Of a stretch of DNA of 64,000 bases, positions 23,001-34,967 are shown in pieces. Source of the DNA: Microdochium bolleyi. Its lineage: Eukaryota > Ascomycota > Sordariomycetes > Xylariales > Microdochiaceae. Location of the stretch: the NCBI GenBank assembly GCA_001566295.1, contig KQ964247.1, positions 930,001 to 994,000 of the forward strand, in the 5' to 3' direction. Within the stretch, counting starts at the first letter, position 1, and every line of letters begins with the position of its first letter. The translations under genes were made by a program, and so were the position numbers. The notes under the pieces are model-generated. The model saw nothing but the letters and a program-made list of their open reading frames with translations. It was not told where the DNA came from and ran no database searches.

Positions 23001-26000
23001 GCAGGTCCTTGAAAGCGAGCGGGCACTGGCTCTCGATAAAGAGGAGATTTTCAAGCGCCTGCAGATTCGCGAGTCCGAGCTAGAAGACGAGCTAAAGGGA
23101 GCCATGGATGACCAGGAGAAACTCGAAGATCAGTTGGACGACCTGCTCGATGCCAAAAAGCGTGCGGAACAAGAAGTCGATAAATACCGGTCCCAACTCG
23201 AGCAAGCAGCTGCGTTGATATCACGCCTCGAAGGCGAGAAATCCGAGCTACATACTCGCGCATCCGAACTGGAGGCTGAGATCGAGCAAATTTCGCAACG
23301 ACAAGCCGACCGTAGTGCCCAAGAAGCCGTTCTGGAGGACGAAATCAAGATGCTTCAGAGTCAATTGTCTTTGAAGGATCGCAAGACTAAGGATCTTGAA
23401 GCAAAGCTCCTCAAAATCGACCAGGATGCTGGCGTCAAGCTTCACACAACCCAGAAGGAACTCCAGTCGGTCAAAGTTCGTGAGCAAACACTGTCACGAG
23501 AGAACCGTGAGATTCAGCAGCAGTTATCACAGCTATCCAAGACATCCACCGACTACGAAGACCTTGTCAGGAAGAAGGAGAGCGAGCTCACCATCCTGCG
23601 GGGCGATGTCAAGAAGTTCCAGATTGAGCAACGCAATCTGGAAGAACAACGGAAGTCGCTCACCTCAGAGCGGGAAAAGAACCAGAGCCGCATGCATGAT
23701 ATACAGGCAGAGATGTCAGCCATGAAGTCTCAGCACTCCCAATTGCAGCGTGAGGCTGAAGACGCCAAGCGTCTGCTTCAGGCCCGACTCTCTGACGATG
23801 CACAAGCTCAGGAGAATCGGCAAGTTCTTGAGTCTCAGATCAAGGACTTGAAGGATCAGCTATTCAAAGTCCAGACAGAGCTAAGCCGTGAACGCCAGTC
23901 CAGGGACGATGTTGCACTGATCGCAGAGCATAAGTTCCAAAGTCTAAAGGACGAGCATGAGCAGCTGAAGGAGCTCAAGATCACCATCGAGAAAGAGTTG
24001 TACTTGCAGCAAGACACCCTTCGCCGCACCAAGGAAGCGAGAGCGACAGCAGAACGTGAGCGGGACGAGGCTCGCGAAGAAATCCGCAAGCTGCGTGTCG
24101 CGAAGACACAGGCCGAGGAGGCGCGCATTGCCGCAGAGGAGCGTGGTGAGCGTGTTGCCACTCGCGCAGCTCGGGAAAGGGAGGCAAGTCTACAACGCGA
24201 CCTGGACGCGTCTCAAGAACGACTTGGCTGGTTCGAGGCGGAGTGCGAGAAGCTCAACCACCAGATCGAGGACCTGAACAAGTTCATGATCGACTCAGGA
24301 GAGTTCGGCCTCAAAAACGATCAAGCCAAAGAACGACTCGAACGTGAGCTCGTCACTGTCAAGGGCCGCTTGGCCGCGTCGGAGAACGACAATCGTGCAT
24401 TGCTCAACAAGATCCAACAAAAGGGCCTCGAGATTGCAAGGTCTAGCTCTAAGGCCAGCGAGGCCTCGCGTGGCCAGGTGCTCGGGCTGCAAAGAGAGAA
24501 AGCAAGGATTGAGGAACAAAACAACAAGCTCAACAAGCAGCTTGGTGATTCGCAATTGACCATTGCCGGACTCGAGAAGAAAGTCGAGAAGCTTCAACTG
24601 AACCTTGAAGATCTAAATCACGAGATCGCCCGCGAGGTCACATCCAACCGGAACGCAGAGAAGAACTCCTCGAACATCACAGCCCAGCTGGCTGAGGCTA
24701 ACCGTTCTTTGGAATCGGAACGCCAGATGCGGTCCCAGTCGCAGTCTACAATTCGGACCGTGCAGGCCACTTTGGACTCCCGAAGCAAAGAGCTGGAGGA
24801 ACTCCGGGCGCAAATGCTGCGGGTTTTGAAGGCAGTCGACCCCGAGGTGGCCATCCCCAGTCAGGCCGATGGCAGTCACGACAGTATGATGAGCAAAAAC
24901 TTCGAGATGATTAGAAAGATCGAAGAGCTTCAACAAAACCTGCGCGTCCAGACAGCAGCTCGCACCTCTGCTGAGTCTCAGCTCGCTGAGATGAGATCGA
25001 ATCGCATGGACACTCCGGCAAGGGCCAGGCTGGAGGAGATCCCGCTTAATGAGGCAGGCTTCACTGGGTCTCCCACTCAGAGAAGGCCCAAAGCTCACAG
25101 TCGCCAATACTCGAACGCCACAACACCCGTTAAGCGCGGCATGGGTATCGAGAACGAATCTGTCTTCGACGACGCCAAGTCTGATCGCAACGGTGAGGCT
25201 AAGAGCTTTGATGATCGTTCGGACCTGAAGGCCGATATTGCAGAGCTCCAAAACCAGTTGCAGCTGGCTCAGATGCAGAACCGCAACCTCCAGAGCCAGC
25301 TCGACCGCTCAACCCCGGCCCCGCAAGAAGCAGGTCTTGAGGACAGCCCTTCTAGTCGCCGTGTCCAAAAGCTCGAGAAGGCCAACAGCCGTCTGCACGA
25401 TATGCTTGACGACTCGGCGAAGAAGTTGTCTGTCTTGGAACGATCGATCCAGAGCGGAGACCTATCCTTGCGAGACATCCAGACCAAGTCACACGAAGAG
25501 ATTCTCCAAGTTCTCAACAGCCAAGAAGAATCCCGCCGTTCACTCCTGCGTTCCCACAACGACGTGGTGTCTGAGCTTACCGACATCAAGGAGCATTTTG
25601 AGCGGATGCGTCGCGACCGAGCAAGCCTTGAGGTGGAGCTTCGCGATTCCAGGTCTGACCTTCATGAGATGAGCCTTGCCAGAGACCAGGAGGCGGCGAG
25701 CCGCGCGCAACTTCTCCAGGACTACGCGGATCTCCAAATCAGTCTTGACGCCGAGTCATCGAGACTGGCCGATGTGACTTCTAGCCTTCAGACATACAAG
25801 AGTCGTGCAGACGAGTATTTCAGTAAGGTAGAGCAAGCCGAGATCGCTGTCCTCAAGGCTACCCGAGCCGAGCAATTTGCAAGGTCGCAAGCACAGGAGG
25901 CCGAGGACACTTACGCGGAGATCATGTCTCAACGAGACAAGACCGAGGCAATCATTGAAGATCTGCAGCGTCAGAACCAACGACTTGAGGAGAAGCTGGA

Positions 26001-27397
26001 AGATTTGACCACCGACCATGAAGCAGCGACACAAGCCAAGAAGCGACTGCAACACGAGCTCGAGGATTACCGGAACCAGCGCGCAATCGATATCGAGGAC
26101 AAGGAAGCCAGCATGGAGCAGACTCGCAAGAAGTACCAAGCAGAGTTTGCCACTTTGACCAAGGACCTTGACTTGGCTCGGGAGGAAAAACTCTACAAGC
26201 AGTCTGAGATCACGCGCCTTCGCGAGGAGCTCGATGACCTGAGGGCCAAGTGGGACGATGAGGTTCTCAACAGTACGACCTGGTCGAAGGAGAAGTCAAG
26301 ACTTGATGCTACCTTGGCTGATGTCATTTCCTCGAGGGACGAGGCCGTCAATGCGCACAACGAAGCGCAGTCGAAGGTTGTCTCCCTGCTGTCCCAGGTC
26401 AGGAGCCTTCGCTCCTCCGTCGACGACATCACGGTTGAGCGCGATGCTCTCATGCGCGAGAAGCAAAGCATTGAGGCCAGACTTCAGGAGGCCAAAGCCG
26501 GTCTTGAGGACCTTGCAAATAGCGAGAGCCCGACTCTACGAAGCGCGGCCAGCACCGACAAGGAGATCCTGGAGCTCAAGTCAGCGCTCGCGCAGAACGA
26601 GGACATCACAACCGCGGCTGTGGAGAAGATGCGCCGGTCTGAGGCGCTGTCAAGTGAGGTGCAGAAGGAACTCGTCGCCGAGAGAGAAATCGCTGCCGAG
26701 TTGGCAAAGCAAAAGGCAGCGCTTGAGAAGAGCCTGAACGAGGTTCAGCTCAGGGTCGTGGATCTCGAAACCAAGGGTTACTCGACAGGCAGCCAGGACG
26801 TCAAGTTCCTGCATAAGAGAGTCCAAGAGGTAAGGCCACACCATCGATTCGTGGATAGTATGCACATGCTGACATTTATGCTCTCAATAGCTCGAGCAAC
26901 AACTCGAGTCGCAGGAAGACCAACGCTCCAAGACCCAGCGATCTGCGCGCAACATCGACCGGACGGTTAAGGACCTCCAGACTCAGATTGAGCGTAAGGA
27001 CAAGCAAGCGGCGCAGCTGAGCGAGGACGCCACCCGCCTGCGGGACAAGGTCGACAAGCTGCTCAAGACGATTGACGAGCTACAGTCGTCCGAGAGTGAC
27101 AACCAGCTGCAAGCGAGGCGCGCCGAGCGTGAGCTGCGGGAAGAGCAAGAGAAGAGCGCCAGGCTTGCGCGTGAGCTCGACGGCTGGAAGGCTCTGCGCG
27201 GCGACAAGTCGGGGCTGAACGGCAGTGTCCGCTACGGTACGCCCGGTCTCGACGGTGCAAGACGGATGAGCGCAATAAGGGGAGCGCCCAGCGTCGCTGA
27301 CGCCGACGAGACGTCGAGCTTGGCGGGCAGCGTGGAGGTGCCGCAGCGCAAGAGCAGCCTGAACAGAGCGCCCAGCATGACCAAGGGGTTCTTGTAA
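20019..27397 (+). CDS. MYO2: class II myosin heavy chain
   Basis: Three exons (20019-20468, 20536-26829, 26891-27397) give 2416 residues, typical of fungal conventional myosin. After a ~95-residue Ser/Pro-rich head, an SH3-like N-terminal fold (~115-155) precedes the motor. The motor has the P-loop GESGAGKT (261-268), switch I NNNSSRFGKF, switch II DIAGFEIFE and the relay helix start FEQLCINYTNEK. One IQ-like segment (RFQAVARGYIRRR, ~residue 870) follows, then the conserved NPWWQLL motif, then about 1,400 residues of coiled coil with a less helical break near 1650-1710 (THSRQ, PVKRG). The tail ends in a short Ser-rich, non-helical piece. Myosin II forms the contractile ring at septation sites in hyphae. 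The ATG at 20019 is the first in a frame that reaches the head. The last intron (26830-26890) lies inside the rod. Confidence 0.97.
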
Positions 27398-28296
27398 TTG
27401 GATGGAGAAGAAAAGGGTGTTAATGGTTGACGAGTTGTGTCGAGCATTGTGCTGAACTTGAAGCATTGCATGTCGTTTTGGAGGGCTTTCGTTCGGGACA
27501 ATGGGCATTGGAGACGGAGTAGGGTTGTATTTTCGGTCCATTTTGTTGCCCGCACGCAGGCAAACGCGATGGGTGGGTGGAGCAACGAGATGAGGGATGA
27601 CTCGGCGGTTGTATATACGTATTTTGTTATAGTTCGCCTTTGGGGAGGCCTTGTAATAAGTAACGCACACGAGAGGCAATGATGACGCGCTCGCAATGAC
27701 CGTTCCGCTTGCGACATGCAAGAGGACTGACTGACTTTGTGGCTGTGCAGATCTGGCGAAGACGGGGCACGGCATAGTGCTACTCGTTCTGTCATCGTGG
27801 ATGCAGTAAGGACAACAATGAATCAGAACTACCGGACCGAACGTCGTAGGATGAACATTTTATATGTACAGCATCGATGGCAAGGTTGTACTGGATAGTT
27901 GGCCCGCGAGGAAAAGCAGCACTAAAGCTTTTGGACGAGGAATATTCAACGTCTTTTTTTCACACAGAGGGATCTCATATATGACTATAGTCTTGTTCTT
28001 TTTTTGTTGGTGTGAACTTTGTATGAAAATCATATTTGCTTGGTTGTTATGTATGAACATGCTGGCTGGCCGACTGGCTGTGTGCTCTCAGTGGTATCGA
28101 ATTAAAATATTATTACAGCTTCTGCTTCTTCCTTTTTCCTTCCCCTCTCTCCGTAGGGTGGAGGGTCACCATCGTCCCGCTCAAATAATCCGAAAAACCA
28201 AAACGAACCCCTTTGGTCTTCTAATCCCCCGTCAATCCAAATATCGTGATAGAGATCGTGATGAATTCAAGAGAAAAGTATCGTATCTGCATGACC
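27398..28296. other. convergent 3' spacer
   Basis: About 900 bases between the stops of myosin (+) and the CFEM-like gene (-). Bases 27840-28140 are AT-rich with T-runs, fitting facing 3' UTRs. No open frame with recognisable content was found. Confidence 0.5.
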
Positions 28297-30306
28297 TTAC
28301 AGGACCAGAGCGATGACGGCGACGAGCCCGGCGACGCCGAGACCACCTGCGCGAGCAGCGCCGGCGATGGGGATCGTGGTCGTGGCGGGAGCGGATGGGA
28401 TGATGCCGCCGGTGGCCGTGGGGGGCTTGAAGGTGGACAGGGTGGTGCTGACGATTGGGCTGGGGATGTAGCTGCCGCCGCCGCTGCCGCCGCCCGGAGC
28501 GGTGGCGGTGGCGGTCGGGGGAGGGACTCCGGCGCCCGGGGCCGTGGGGTAAGCAACGGTCGGGCCGGGGACGACGGCGACCTGGGTCGAGCCGACGTTT
28601 GTGATGGTGGAGAAGTGGACCTCGGGGACGCTGACGGTGGTGCTGTAGGTGATTGTGGTGCTGGAGCTGGGGATCGTGACGCCCTGGGCATCGGTGCAGG
28701 GGACGACGGAGGTGGCGACGACCTGAATGGTCGTGTAGACGGCCGTCGGGGGCGCGGTGGCGGTGACGGTCAGAATCTGGGTGATGGTCTGGGCGCCAGT
28801 GCCGATGGCCGGGTTCTGCGGGACGTAAGGAGCGCAGATGCCCTGGAAGTACTCGACGGCCTCCTTGATGATGTCGTCGGTCTCACCGTGGGCGTACATG
28901 CAGTCGAAGACACTGGTGACGAACTTGGAGTCCGGGCAGTAGCAGCTCGAGTCGGTGTTGTCAATGCACTTGACGATGAAGAGCCAGGTGTTCAGGCACG
29001 AGGGGACGACGGGCGGGCAGGGCGCGGTCTCGAGCGGGGGAGGAGCCGGGAGGCTGCCGGTGCTGGAGGGAGGTGTGACAGGAGTCGTCGGGGGAGCAGA
29101 CGGGGTGGTGTCAACGACGGGGTAAGTCGTGGTGCCCTGGGGAGGAGTGCTTGAAACAGTGGTGTCAACGACGGGGTAGGTCGTGGAGCCCTGAGGAGGA
29201 GTGCTAGACTCAGTGGTGACAACGAGGGTGGTGCTGCTGGTGGTCGGGACGCCCGCGGTGCTGGTGGTCGAGGCGCCCGGGACAGTAGAGCTGGAGTCGG
29301 TGCCGACGGGAACGGAAGCAGTGCCGGTCGGGACGGTGCTCGAGCCGCTGTTGGTGCCAGGGGGGATAATGACTGAGTAGGTGTCCTGGGAACCGGGCAC
29401 AGAAGATGTGGTGGCAACGCTCGCCGTAGGGGCAGTGCTCGCCGTGGTGACGCCGGGGGAGCTCACAGTGCTCAAGGTGGTGGCGGTGCTGCTGCTAGCA
29501 GAGCCGGTGGGAACAGTGACCGAGTAGGTGTCCTGAGGGGGGGCAAAGGTCGAGGAGGTGGTGCCAGGGACGGACTTGGTGGTGTAAGTGTCAACAGCCG
29601 GGGAAGAAGTCGTGGCAACAGTGGACGAGCTGGCCGTCGTCACGGTCGCCGGAGGGGGCACAACGGGGTAGGTGCTGGTGCTGGTCGGGGGCTTGACGAC
29701 CGGAGGCTTCGAGGTGGGAGGAGGCGTGTTGTCGTCGCAGTCGAAGCCGATGCTGGGAATGGCAAAGTCACAGCCGTCGTGGGGGAGCTGGGGCTGGTGA
29801 GGGTAGACAATGGTAACATCGGTGGCACCACCGCACTGGTTGTTGGGGACCGTCGTGCCAGACTTGGGGCAGTGATGACGCTGCTTGCAGATCTGGCCGT
29901 TGGGCATGCCGTAGTGGAACTCGAGGTCACAGTCAAAGGCCGTCTCGATCTGGATCTCCTTGATCGTGGTCTTCTTGTTGCCGGCAGAGACGTCACAGCT
30001 CATCTGAGGGCTCTGGTCGCGCGACTTGTAGGCCTTGCCCGTGATGCTCTTGTCCTGGAACGTGCGAGGGCCGAGCTCGCTGCGCTTGCTGAACTTGTTG
30101 ACGGCCTGGAAGCCCTTCCAGCGGAAGCCCTTGTACTTGTCAAACTTGCCGGGAGTGAGATCCTGCCAGTTGAGACCCGACTTGTACTCATCGAGACAGT
30201 GGTTGTTCGAGTTGCCCGGGCAGGTGAAGGGAGGGGCATTGTGGAAAAAGGTGGCGCTGACTGAGCCGAGGCTGGCAGCCACGGCAAGGACGGCGGAGGC
30301 CTTCAT
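28297..30306 (-). CDS. GPI-anchored Ser/Thr-rich protein with CFEM-like domain
   Basis: Single-exon, 669 residues. A signal peptide (MKASAVLAVAASLGSVSA, cleavage after ~18) leads to a cysteine-containing N-terminal domain (~20-190) that I do not recognise. A long Ser/Thr/Pro/Val mucin-like spacer with imperfect repeats follows (PPQDTYSV units near 270-340; PPQG-x-TTYPVVDTT units near 380-415). A cysteine cluster at ~428-494 resembles CFEM: PC-x6-SC, KC, SCYC, FDC, GIC. Only seven cysteines are visible, where CFEM has eight. A second Thr/Pro-rich part ends in a hydrophobic tail typical of GPI signals. The protein should sit at the plasma membrane or in the wall. CFEM proteins in other fungi bind haem or act at host surfaces, but the missing cysteine makes haem binding uncertain. 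The start was set at the signal-peptide Met, as the upstream in-frame extension has no such feature. Confidence 0.8.
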   Translation of the reverse strand: MKASAVLAVAASLGSVSATFFHNAPPFTCPGNSNNHCLDEYKSGLNWQDLTPGKFDKYKGFRWKGFQAVNKFSKRSELGPRTFQDKSITGKAYKSRDQSPQMSCDVSAGNKKTTIKEIQIETAFDCDLEFHYGMPNGQICKQRHHCPKSGTTVPNNQCGGATDVTIVYPHQPQLPHDGCDFAIPSIGFDCDDNTPPPTSKPPVVKPPTSTSTYPVVPPPATVTTASSSTVATTSSPAVDTYTTKSVPGTTSSTFAPPQDTYSVTVPTGSASSSTATTLSTVSSPGVTTASTAPTASVATTSSVPGSQDTYSVIIPPGTNSGSSTVPTGTASVPVGTDSSSTVPGASTTSTAGVPTTSSTTLVVTTESSTPPQGSTTYPVVDTTVSSTPPQGTTTYPVVDTTPSAPPTTPVTPPSSTGSLPAPPPLETAPCPPVVPSCLNTWLFIVKCIDNTDSSCYCPDSKFVTSVFDCMYAHGETDDIIKEAVEYFQGICAPYVPQNPAIGTGAQTITQILTVTATAPPTAVYTTIQVVATSVVPCTDAQGVTIPSSSTTITYSTTVSVPEVHFSTITNVGSTQVAVVPGPTVAYPTAPGAGVPPPTATATAPGGGSGGGSYIPSPIVSTTLSTFKPPTATGGIIPSAPATTTIPIAGAARAGGLGVAGLVAVIALVL

Positions 30307-32925
30307 CTTGAGAGATGGGAAGCAGAAAAGGTGGCTTGGTAGAGAAGAATGCGTAACACGTCTAGTGTACTGTTGTTGTGAAGGCGAGCTCAACACAGGG
30401 GAAGGCTCGGAGCGAAAGTAATATGGATGTTCCAAACGGAAGTGTCGTGTGAAGCAAGCTGGAGCGAGTGAGCTTGGCCTTTGTTTGCGAGAGATACCGA
30501 AGAGAAAGCGCAGGGATTAATGCCGTCTAGGCAGAACGAATGCGACTGAGAGGAAAAGGGAAACACGAGAGTGACTGAAGATGGATGGTGAGATGAGCCT
30601 CCAAGAGAAGGGCACAAAAGAGAGCCAAGCGTCCGGAGGATATATAGCAAGCAGCCATCGTGAGTTGACCGACCCCTGGCCGAAGCAGCCGCATCTCGCC
30701 CCCAGCCGATTCCCCCATCTGGCAATGGCCAAGCCTCTTTGACTGGTTGGGGGAACTTCCTTCTTGCCAGGGGGGCGGGCCAGGGTGTGCTGTTCTCGGA
30801 GCTCTCTGGGCCACCGGATTGCCCAGGATGTCCTTTGGCCTTTCAGTTGAGGCGCTTCGGGAGCGCGCGGTTGCAAGGGTGGCCCGCTGGCAGCGTTGCA
30901 GAACACTCCAACACGAGCAGGCAAAGCAACCGCCCTCGAACATGAAACAAACATGCTTGTCAGGCACCCGGAGCCAGCCCTCGGTCTTTAGCGGGAATGC
31001 AGGCGGCCACCGGAGCCGGCCATCTGCACGGAGCGACCTGGAGAGCGCATGCAGACGTGCAGGATAGGATGCTCGCGCGCGAGTCGTCTTCGGCTGGGTC
31101 GATGCATTGCATAGCATAGCATAGGATCCCATAGCATCGCATAGCACAGCCTCTGCCAGAGGTTGCGCGTCGTGGTCACAGGTACATGAAGCCGACGACA
31201 CCGGAAAACCTTGGAGCTGGAGGCGACTCTCTGTTGCCTCAGGTCTTGCTTGGTGTCGACCTGAGAGCTGGTGCCGTGCGGTATGCCACGCGATGTCGAC
31301 AGATCGAACCGGGCATTGTCTGAAACGTGCTCCGCCACGATGCGTGCTTATGCAAGGTACCGCATGCACACAATGAACAAAGAGGAGCTACTCCTCTGGA
31401 CGCAGTAGGCTCTGCCTGAAGCTGGAGGCGCCCCCTCCACACCAGAGACGGCCAGGGGGGTGCGGGTGCTGGTGGCAGGGGTTGGCCACCTCGGCGGCAG
31501 TCGTTTCTTCTCGAGTGTTGGCACCGATTCGCCTGTTGATTGCCCCGATCTCTCAGGTGGGCTTCTACTGGCATCCATGGAAGGGTGCCTGCCCTGAAGC
31601 CGCAGCCAGTGCTGAATGGCAATGAGTGGTGGGAGTGATGGAGGCAGCGACGTGCCGCACCATACCGAGCAGCCGCGACGCTAGCGTGGTATGCTCGCGA
31701 AGGAGCGAGATCCCCTCGTGATGCGCGGCTACATGCCTCAAGGTCCCTAGGGCTCGGCGATGATCTCTGGCGTCCGGCGCGTAGAGAGATCCCGCCAGCC
31801 GTTGCCGCGGCTGCTTTGCTGTGAGGATGACGTCGGTGCAAAGACAATGTCTTGGGCTATCTTTAGAGGCGGGCGGCATGCACCTGAGCGCGTAAACGGC
31901 CGGCGGCGGGAGCGAAAGTTGGGCACAGACTGGCGCTGGCGGTTGTCGATGGATTTCGCGCCGGGCCAAGACACTGTCGAGCGATCATGGCCCGCCGATT
32001 GGCCTGCCGCGGAGCGGAGCTCATGGAGCTCTGCCTTTTCCCATCGGCGCCCGTCCCTCCTTCCTCTGTGGACGTGCGTGTCGCCAGGAACGAGCGGCAG
32101 CACCTGCACAACCCCCGGCCCTGCCCAGAAAGCTTGTCCTCTTTCCCTGGCAGGCTGGCTTACTGGTGGTGAATCTCCCTGAACCCCTCCGTTTCAGGGC
32201 CGTCGTCGCCCAGTCGTAGGAGGAATCGCTGGCGGATCGTTCGTTGGGCTGGGAGGGACGGGCTAGGGAGGGGGGGTCTCACCTGAGACGACCCCTGCTC
32301 ACGAGCTTTTCGCCAAGGTTGTTCAGCCACGCCGTATCAGACGACACAGGGGTCGTCGAGTGAGAGTGACGACAGCTCTCTCCTTCTTGTTGTGCCGTGA
32401 TGCGGGTTTGACCAGGAGGGCGCCGATGATCCGAGAGGGTTCAGCTCGTCTCTCGTCAAGTCGCCAGGTGACGACAAGGGCAGTGGCGACAGAGATCGCG
32501 GGACGTTCTGATTGAGATATCTGCTCTCGGGCAAGAACGCTTTGCAGTTCTTCTTCCACGTGCAATATCGAGTCGACCGGAGTTGTCTATGCTCAGAGTG
32601 CTTGGCATCTTGTTCAATGTCAAGAGAGAAAACCCCTGCCGTGAGATCCTGACACCGGCAAATGGGGCGTCTGCCATGTGGCGATCACATACGTCTTGGC
32701 ATCTCATGTTTCACAGACTTGCAAACAAGACCCCTCTGAGATCGTGACACAACGACATTCCAGCACAAGTGCGTACGCACGGGCTCAATTAAATGATTGA
32801 GAGTTGTTATCGGCGTCCGTTCGCAATATCGATTCGAGTTCCGCTCGTGGTAGTCTTGGAAATATCCATGGTCTTGCTTAGTACGACAGAGTCGGACTTT
32901 TTACACGGTATAGACTTTCTGCACC
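30307..32925. other. long intergenic region upstream of the CFEM-like gene
   Basis: About 2.6 kb between the start of the CFEM-like gene and the stop of the Vms1 gene, both minus strand. It contains short (GCATA)-type repeats near 31103-31146 and GC-rich stretches. Open frames up to ~280 codons on the minus strand (30527-31369) are Ser/Arg/Cys-rich with no domain or plausible start context, so I do not call them. The length suggests a complex promoter for the surface-protein gene. Confidence 0.4.
31103..31146. repeat. imperfect GCATA-type short tandem repeat
   Basis: A roughly 44-base patch of GCATT, GCATA and CATAGC units (GCATAGCATAGCATAG, then CATAGCATCGCATAGC). It is a small microsatellite-like patch with no evident function. 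Confidence 0.8.
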
Positions 32926-34967
32926 CTATTGCCCACCCTGCTGCATCTTCTTCATCCTCTCCTCGGCCGCCCGCGCCCTGCGCTCCCGCTCTAGCCTCAT
33001 CTTCTGCGCGGGCGTTAACCCGCGGGCCTCCTCCTCGCGCCGGTCCTGCGCCGTCATCGCCTTGGTGCGGTCCAATATCCCCGGCCCGCGTCCGGCCTTG
33101 TCCGGCGCCACCTTGGGTCCTTCCGTCTTGAGCCTCTCCTCCTCGGCCGCACGCCGCTCGGCCTCCTTCTTCTCGGCCTCCTGCCTCTCGCGCTGGTCCC
33201 GCCGCTCCGCATCCGCACGCTTCATCGCCGCGGGGACCCTTGCCGCGTCCCAGTCCCACTTGTCCTCGCCGGCCTCATCGCGGGCCACACGGAAGGCGTC
33301 CCTCGTCGACCGGTCGCCAGCGAGCTCGAAGGGCGTCTTGCCCTCCCGGTTCTGCACCGTCGGGTCCGCGCCACCCTTGACGATTAGGCCAGACACCAGG
33401 GTTGCCGAATTCATGCTCGCGGCTATGTGCAGGGTTGTCGGCGCGTGGTAATTTTGTGGCGCATCCTCGGGCTGGAACTTGAAATTTGGTGGTATACTGT
33501 TGTTCTGAAAGTACGACAACAGTGCGGGGAGCTTGGAGCGCCGCACGAACGCCTGCAGCTGAGTCGTGTGCAGCAGGGCGGTCTCTTCCTCCTCGGTGAG
33601 TTTCGGCGCCGCGGGTTTCGAGGGTTTTGGCGTTGCCGTGGCCGACCGGCCCTGCTCTGGCGTCTTCGTCTTGTCCACGGGGATGATCTCTTGCACTTTC
33701 AGCCGCGTCAGCTCGATGAAGGACCGCATGAGCTCGTTCTGCGTCGCCCTTCGGGTGTTGAACGGGAACCCCTTGATCCTCGGGTCGTTTGCTCGCAGGA
33801 CGCGGCCTGGGTAGTCATCGTAGAGTACGCGGCGGTTGCCGATGCCGCTCGCGCGGATGAAGAGGTGTTCGGAGCTGTCGATCAGGTCCTTCCACTCGCC
33901 CAGCAGCGCGCGCACATCGGTGATAAGGGCCTGCTCATTGGCGCGGCGGATGTTGGATCCGGCCGAGTGCGCCTTGCCCTTGGCGTTGTCGTTGGCAGAC
34001 TGCGAGCCACCCTGCTTCCGGCGTGTCGTGTATCTGTGGAAGGTCTTGTGGTGCAGCACCGTGGCCTCCCGGTTCAGAGGCCCAGAGTGCTGGCCGTGCT
34101 TGGTCTGCCGGGGTGGGAGGGACACGATCATCGCGGCAAAGTGGCCACCGCCGATCATGCATAGGAACACATGAGGGCTCTGGTACACTGCGGCAGGGTA
34201 GCGTCCGGCGGCATCAGGCTTGGGCACAGGCATGGGCTCGAGTTGCTTCGATCGTATCTTTTCGACGATGCTCGTCTCTTGTGACAAATCCTCCGCTGTG
34301 AATATGGATCGATAGATACCGAAGTATGTGTTAGTCGGTAGGAGGGGCGAGCTGAACCATAGAAGCGGCGGCTTCCCACTGGTCTTTGGGTTCTTGCTCG
34401 ACGCCGATAACGATTGCTCGTCATCATTGGCGTCAGTCGTGTTGTTGTTGGCCAGCGAGAGGTTCGCCTGCTTCTTCAACAGCGCAGTCAAGGTGGTGTC
34501 CTTCCGCGCCTCCTCGTCCTCGTCAGTCTCCGAGGAGTCAGACCCTGACAAGCTCTCATCGAGGTCGCCGATGAGCTTCTCAAACTCTGCTTCCGTTACC
34601 GGGGCTTGGCCGCGCAATTTTTGCTTGAGATTGTAGTGATGAAGGTCGGACCTGAGGTGGCTTCTCTGGTCCTGCACATTGATGAAAGACAGCCGACATA
34701 TCGAGCAGGCCTGGGAGCCGACAGGACCATCTGCTTCGTTGGAAGCACCCTGGACGTCGCCACTACTGGTTTCCGGGCTGGTTGGTGCCGGCACTATTAC
34801 ATCGGCATCATCCTCCTGTCTCGGGGTCAAGGAGTTCAATACCTCCGGAGGCAGGTCGTAGACTAGAGGCACACTGACGTCAGGGGCACGCTCCCGCAGC
34901 AGGTGAGGGGCGGCATCTACTCACGATAGAGGGGTCTCTTGAGGACATCGGCCTGCTTGGGCGGCAT
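32926..34967 (-). CDS. VMS1: Vms1/ANKZF1-type peptidyl-tRNA hydrolase
   Basis: Two exons (34967-34925 and 34862-32926) give 659 residues. Vms1 releases stalled nascent chains from 60S-bound tRNA in ribosome-associated quality control and also binds Cdc48. In order: a C2H2 finger C67-x2-C70-x12-H83-x5-H89, then the eRF1-like catalytic (VLRF1) domain with HVFLCMIGGGHFAAMIVSL. Next is the KQGGSQ loop, whose Gln302 matches the catalytic glutamine of yeast Vms1, then SNIRRANEQAL and an ankyrin pair (TTLHIAAS, GADPTVQNREGKTPFELAG) near residues 490-540. A charged coiled coil ends in EERMKKMQQGG, the expected Cdc48-binding VIM position. The tiny first exon encodes MPPKQADVLKRPLY, and the splice restores LYDLPPEVL. 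All key residues are present. Confidence 0.95.

Noticed and set aside
28246..29154. 302-codon Gly/Asp-rich open frame antisense to the CFEM-like gene
   Set aside because: It arises from the Thr/Pro/Ser codons of the sense strand. There is no start context, domain or splice logic.
30527..31369. 280-codon minus-strand open frame
   Set aside because: Its Ser/Arg/Cys content is biased, it crosses the GCATA repeat and has no recognisable domain or start context.
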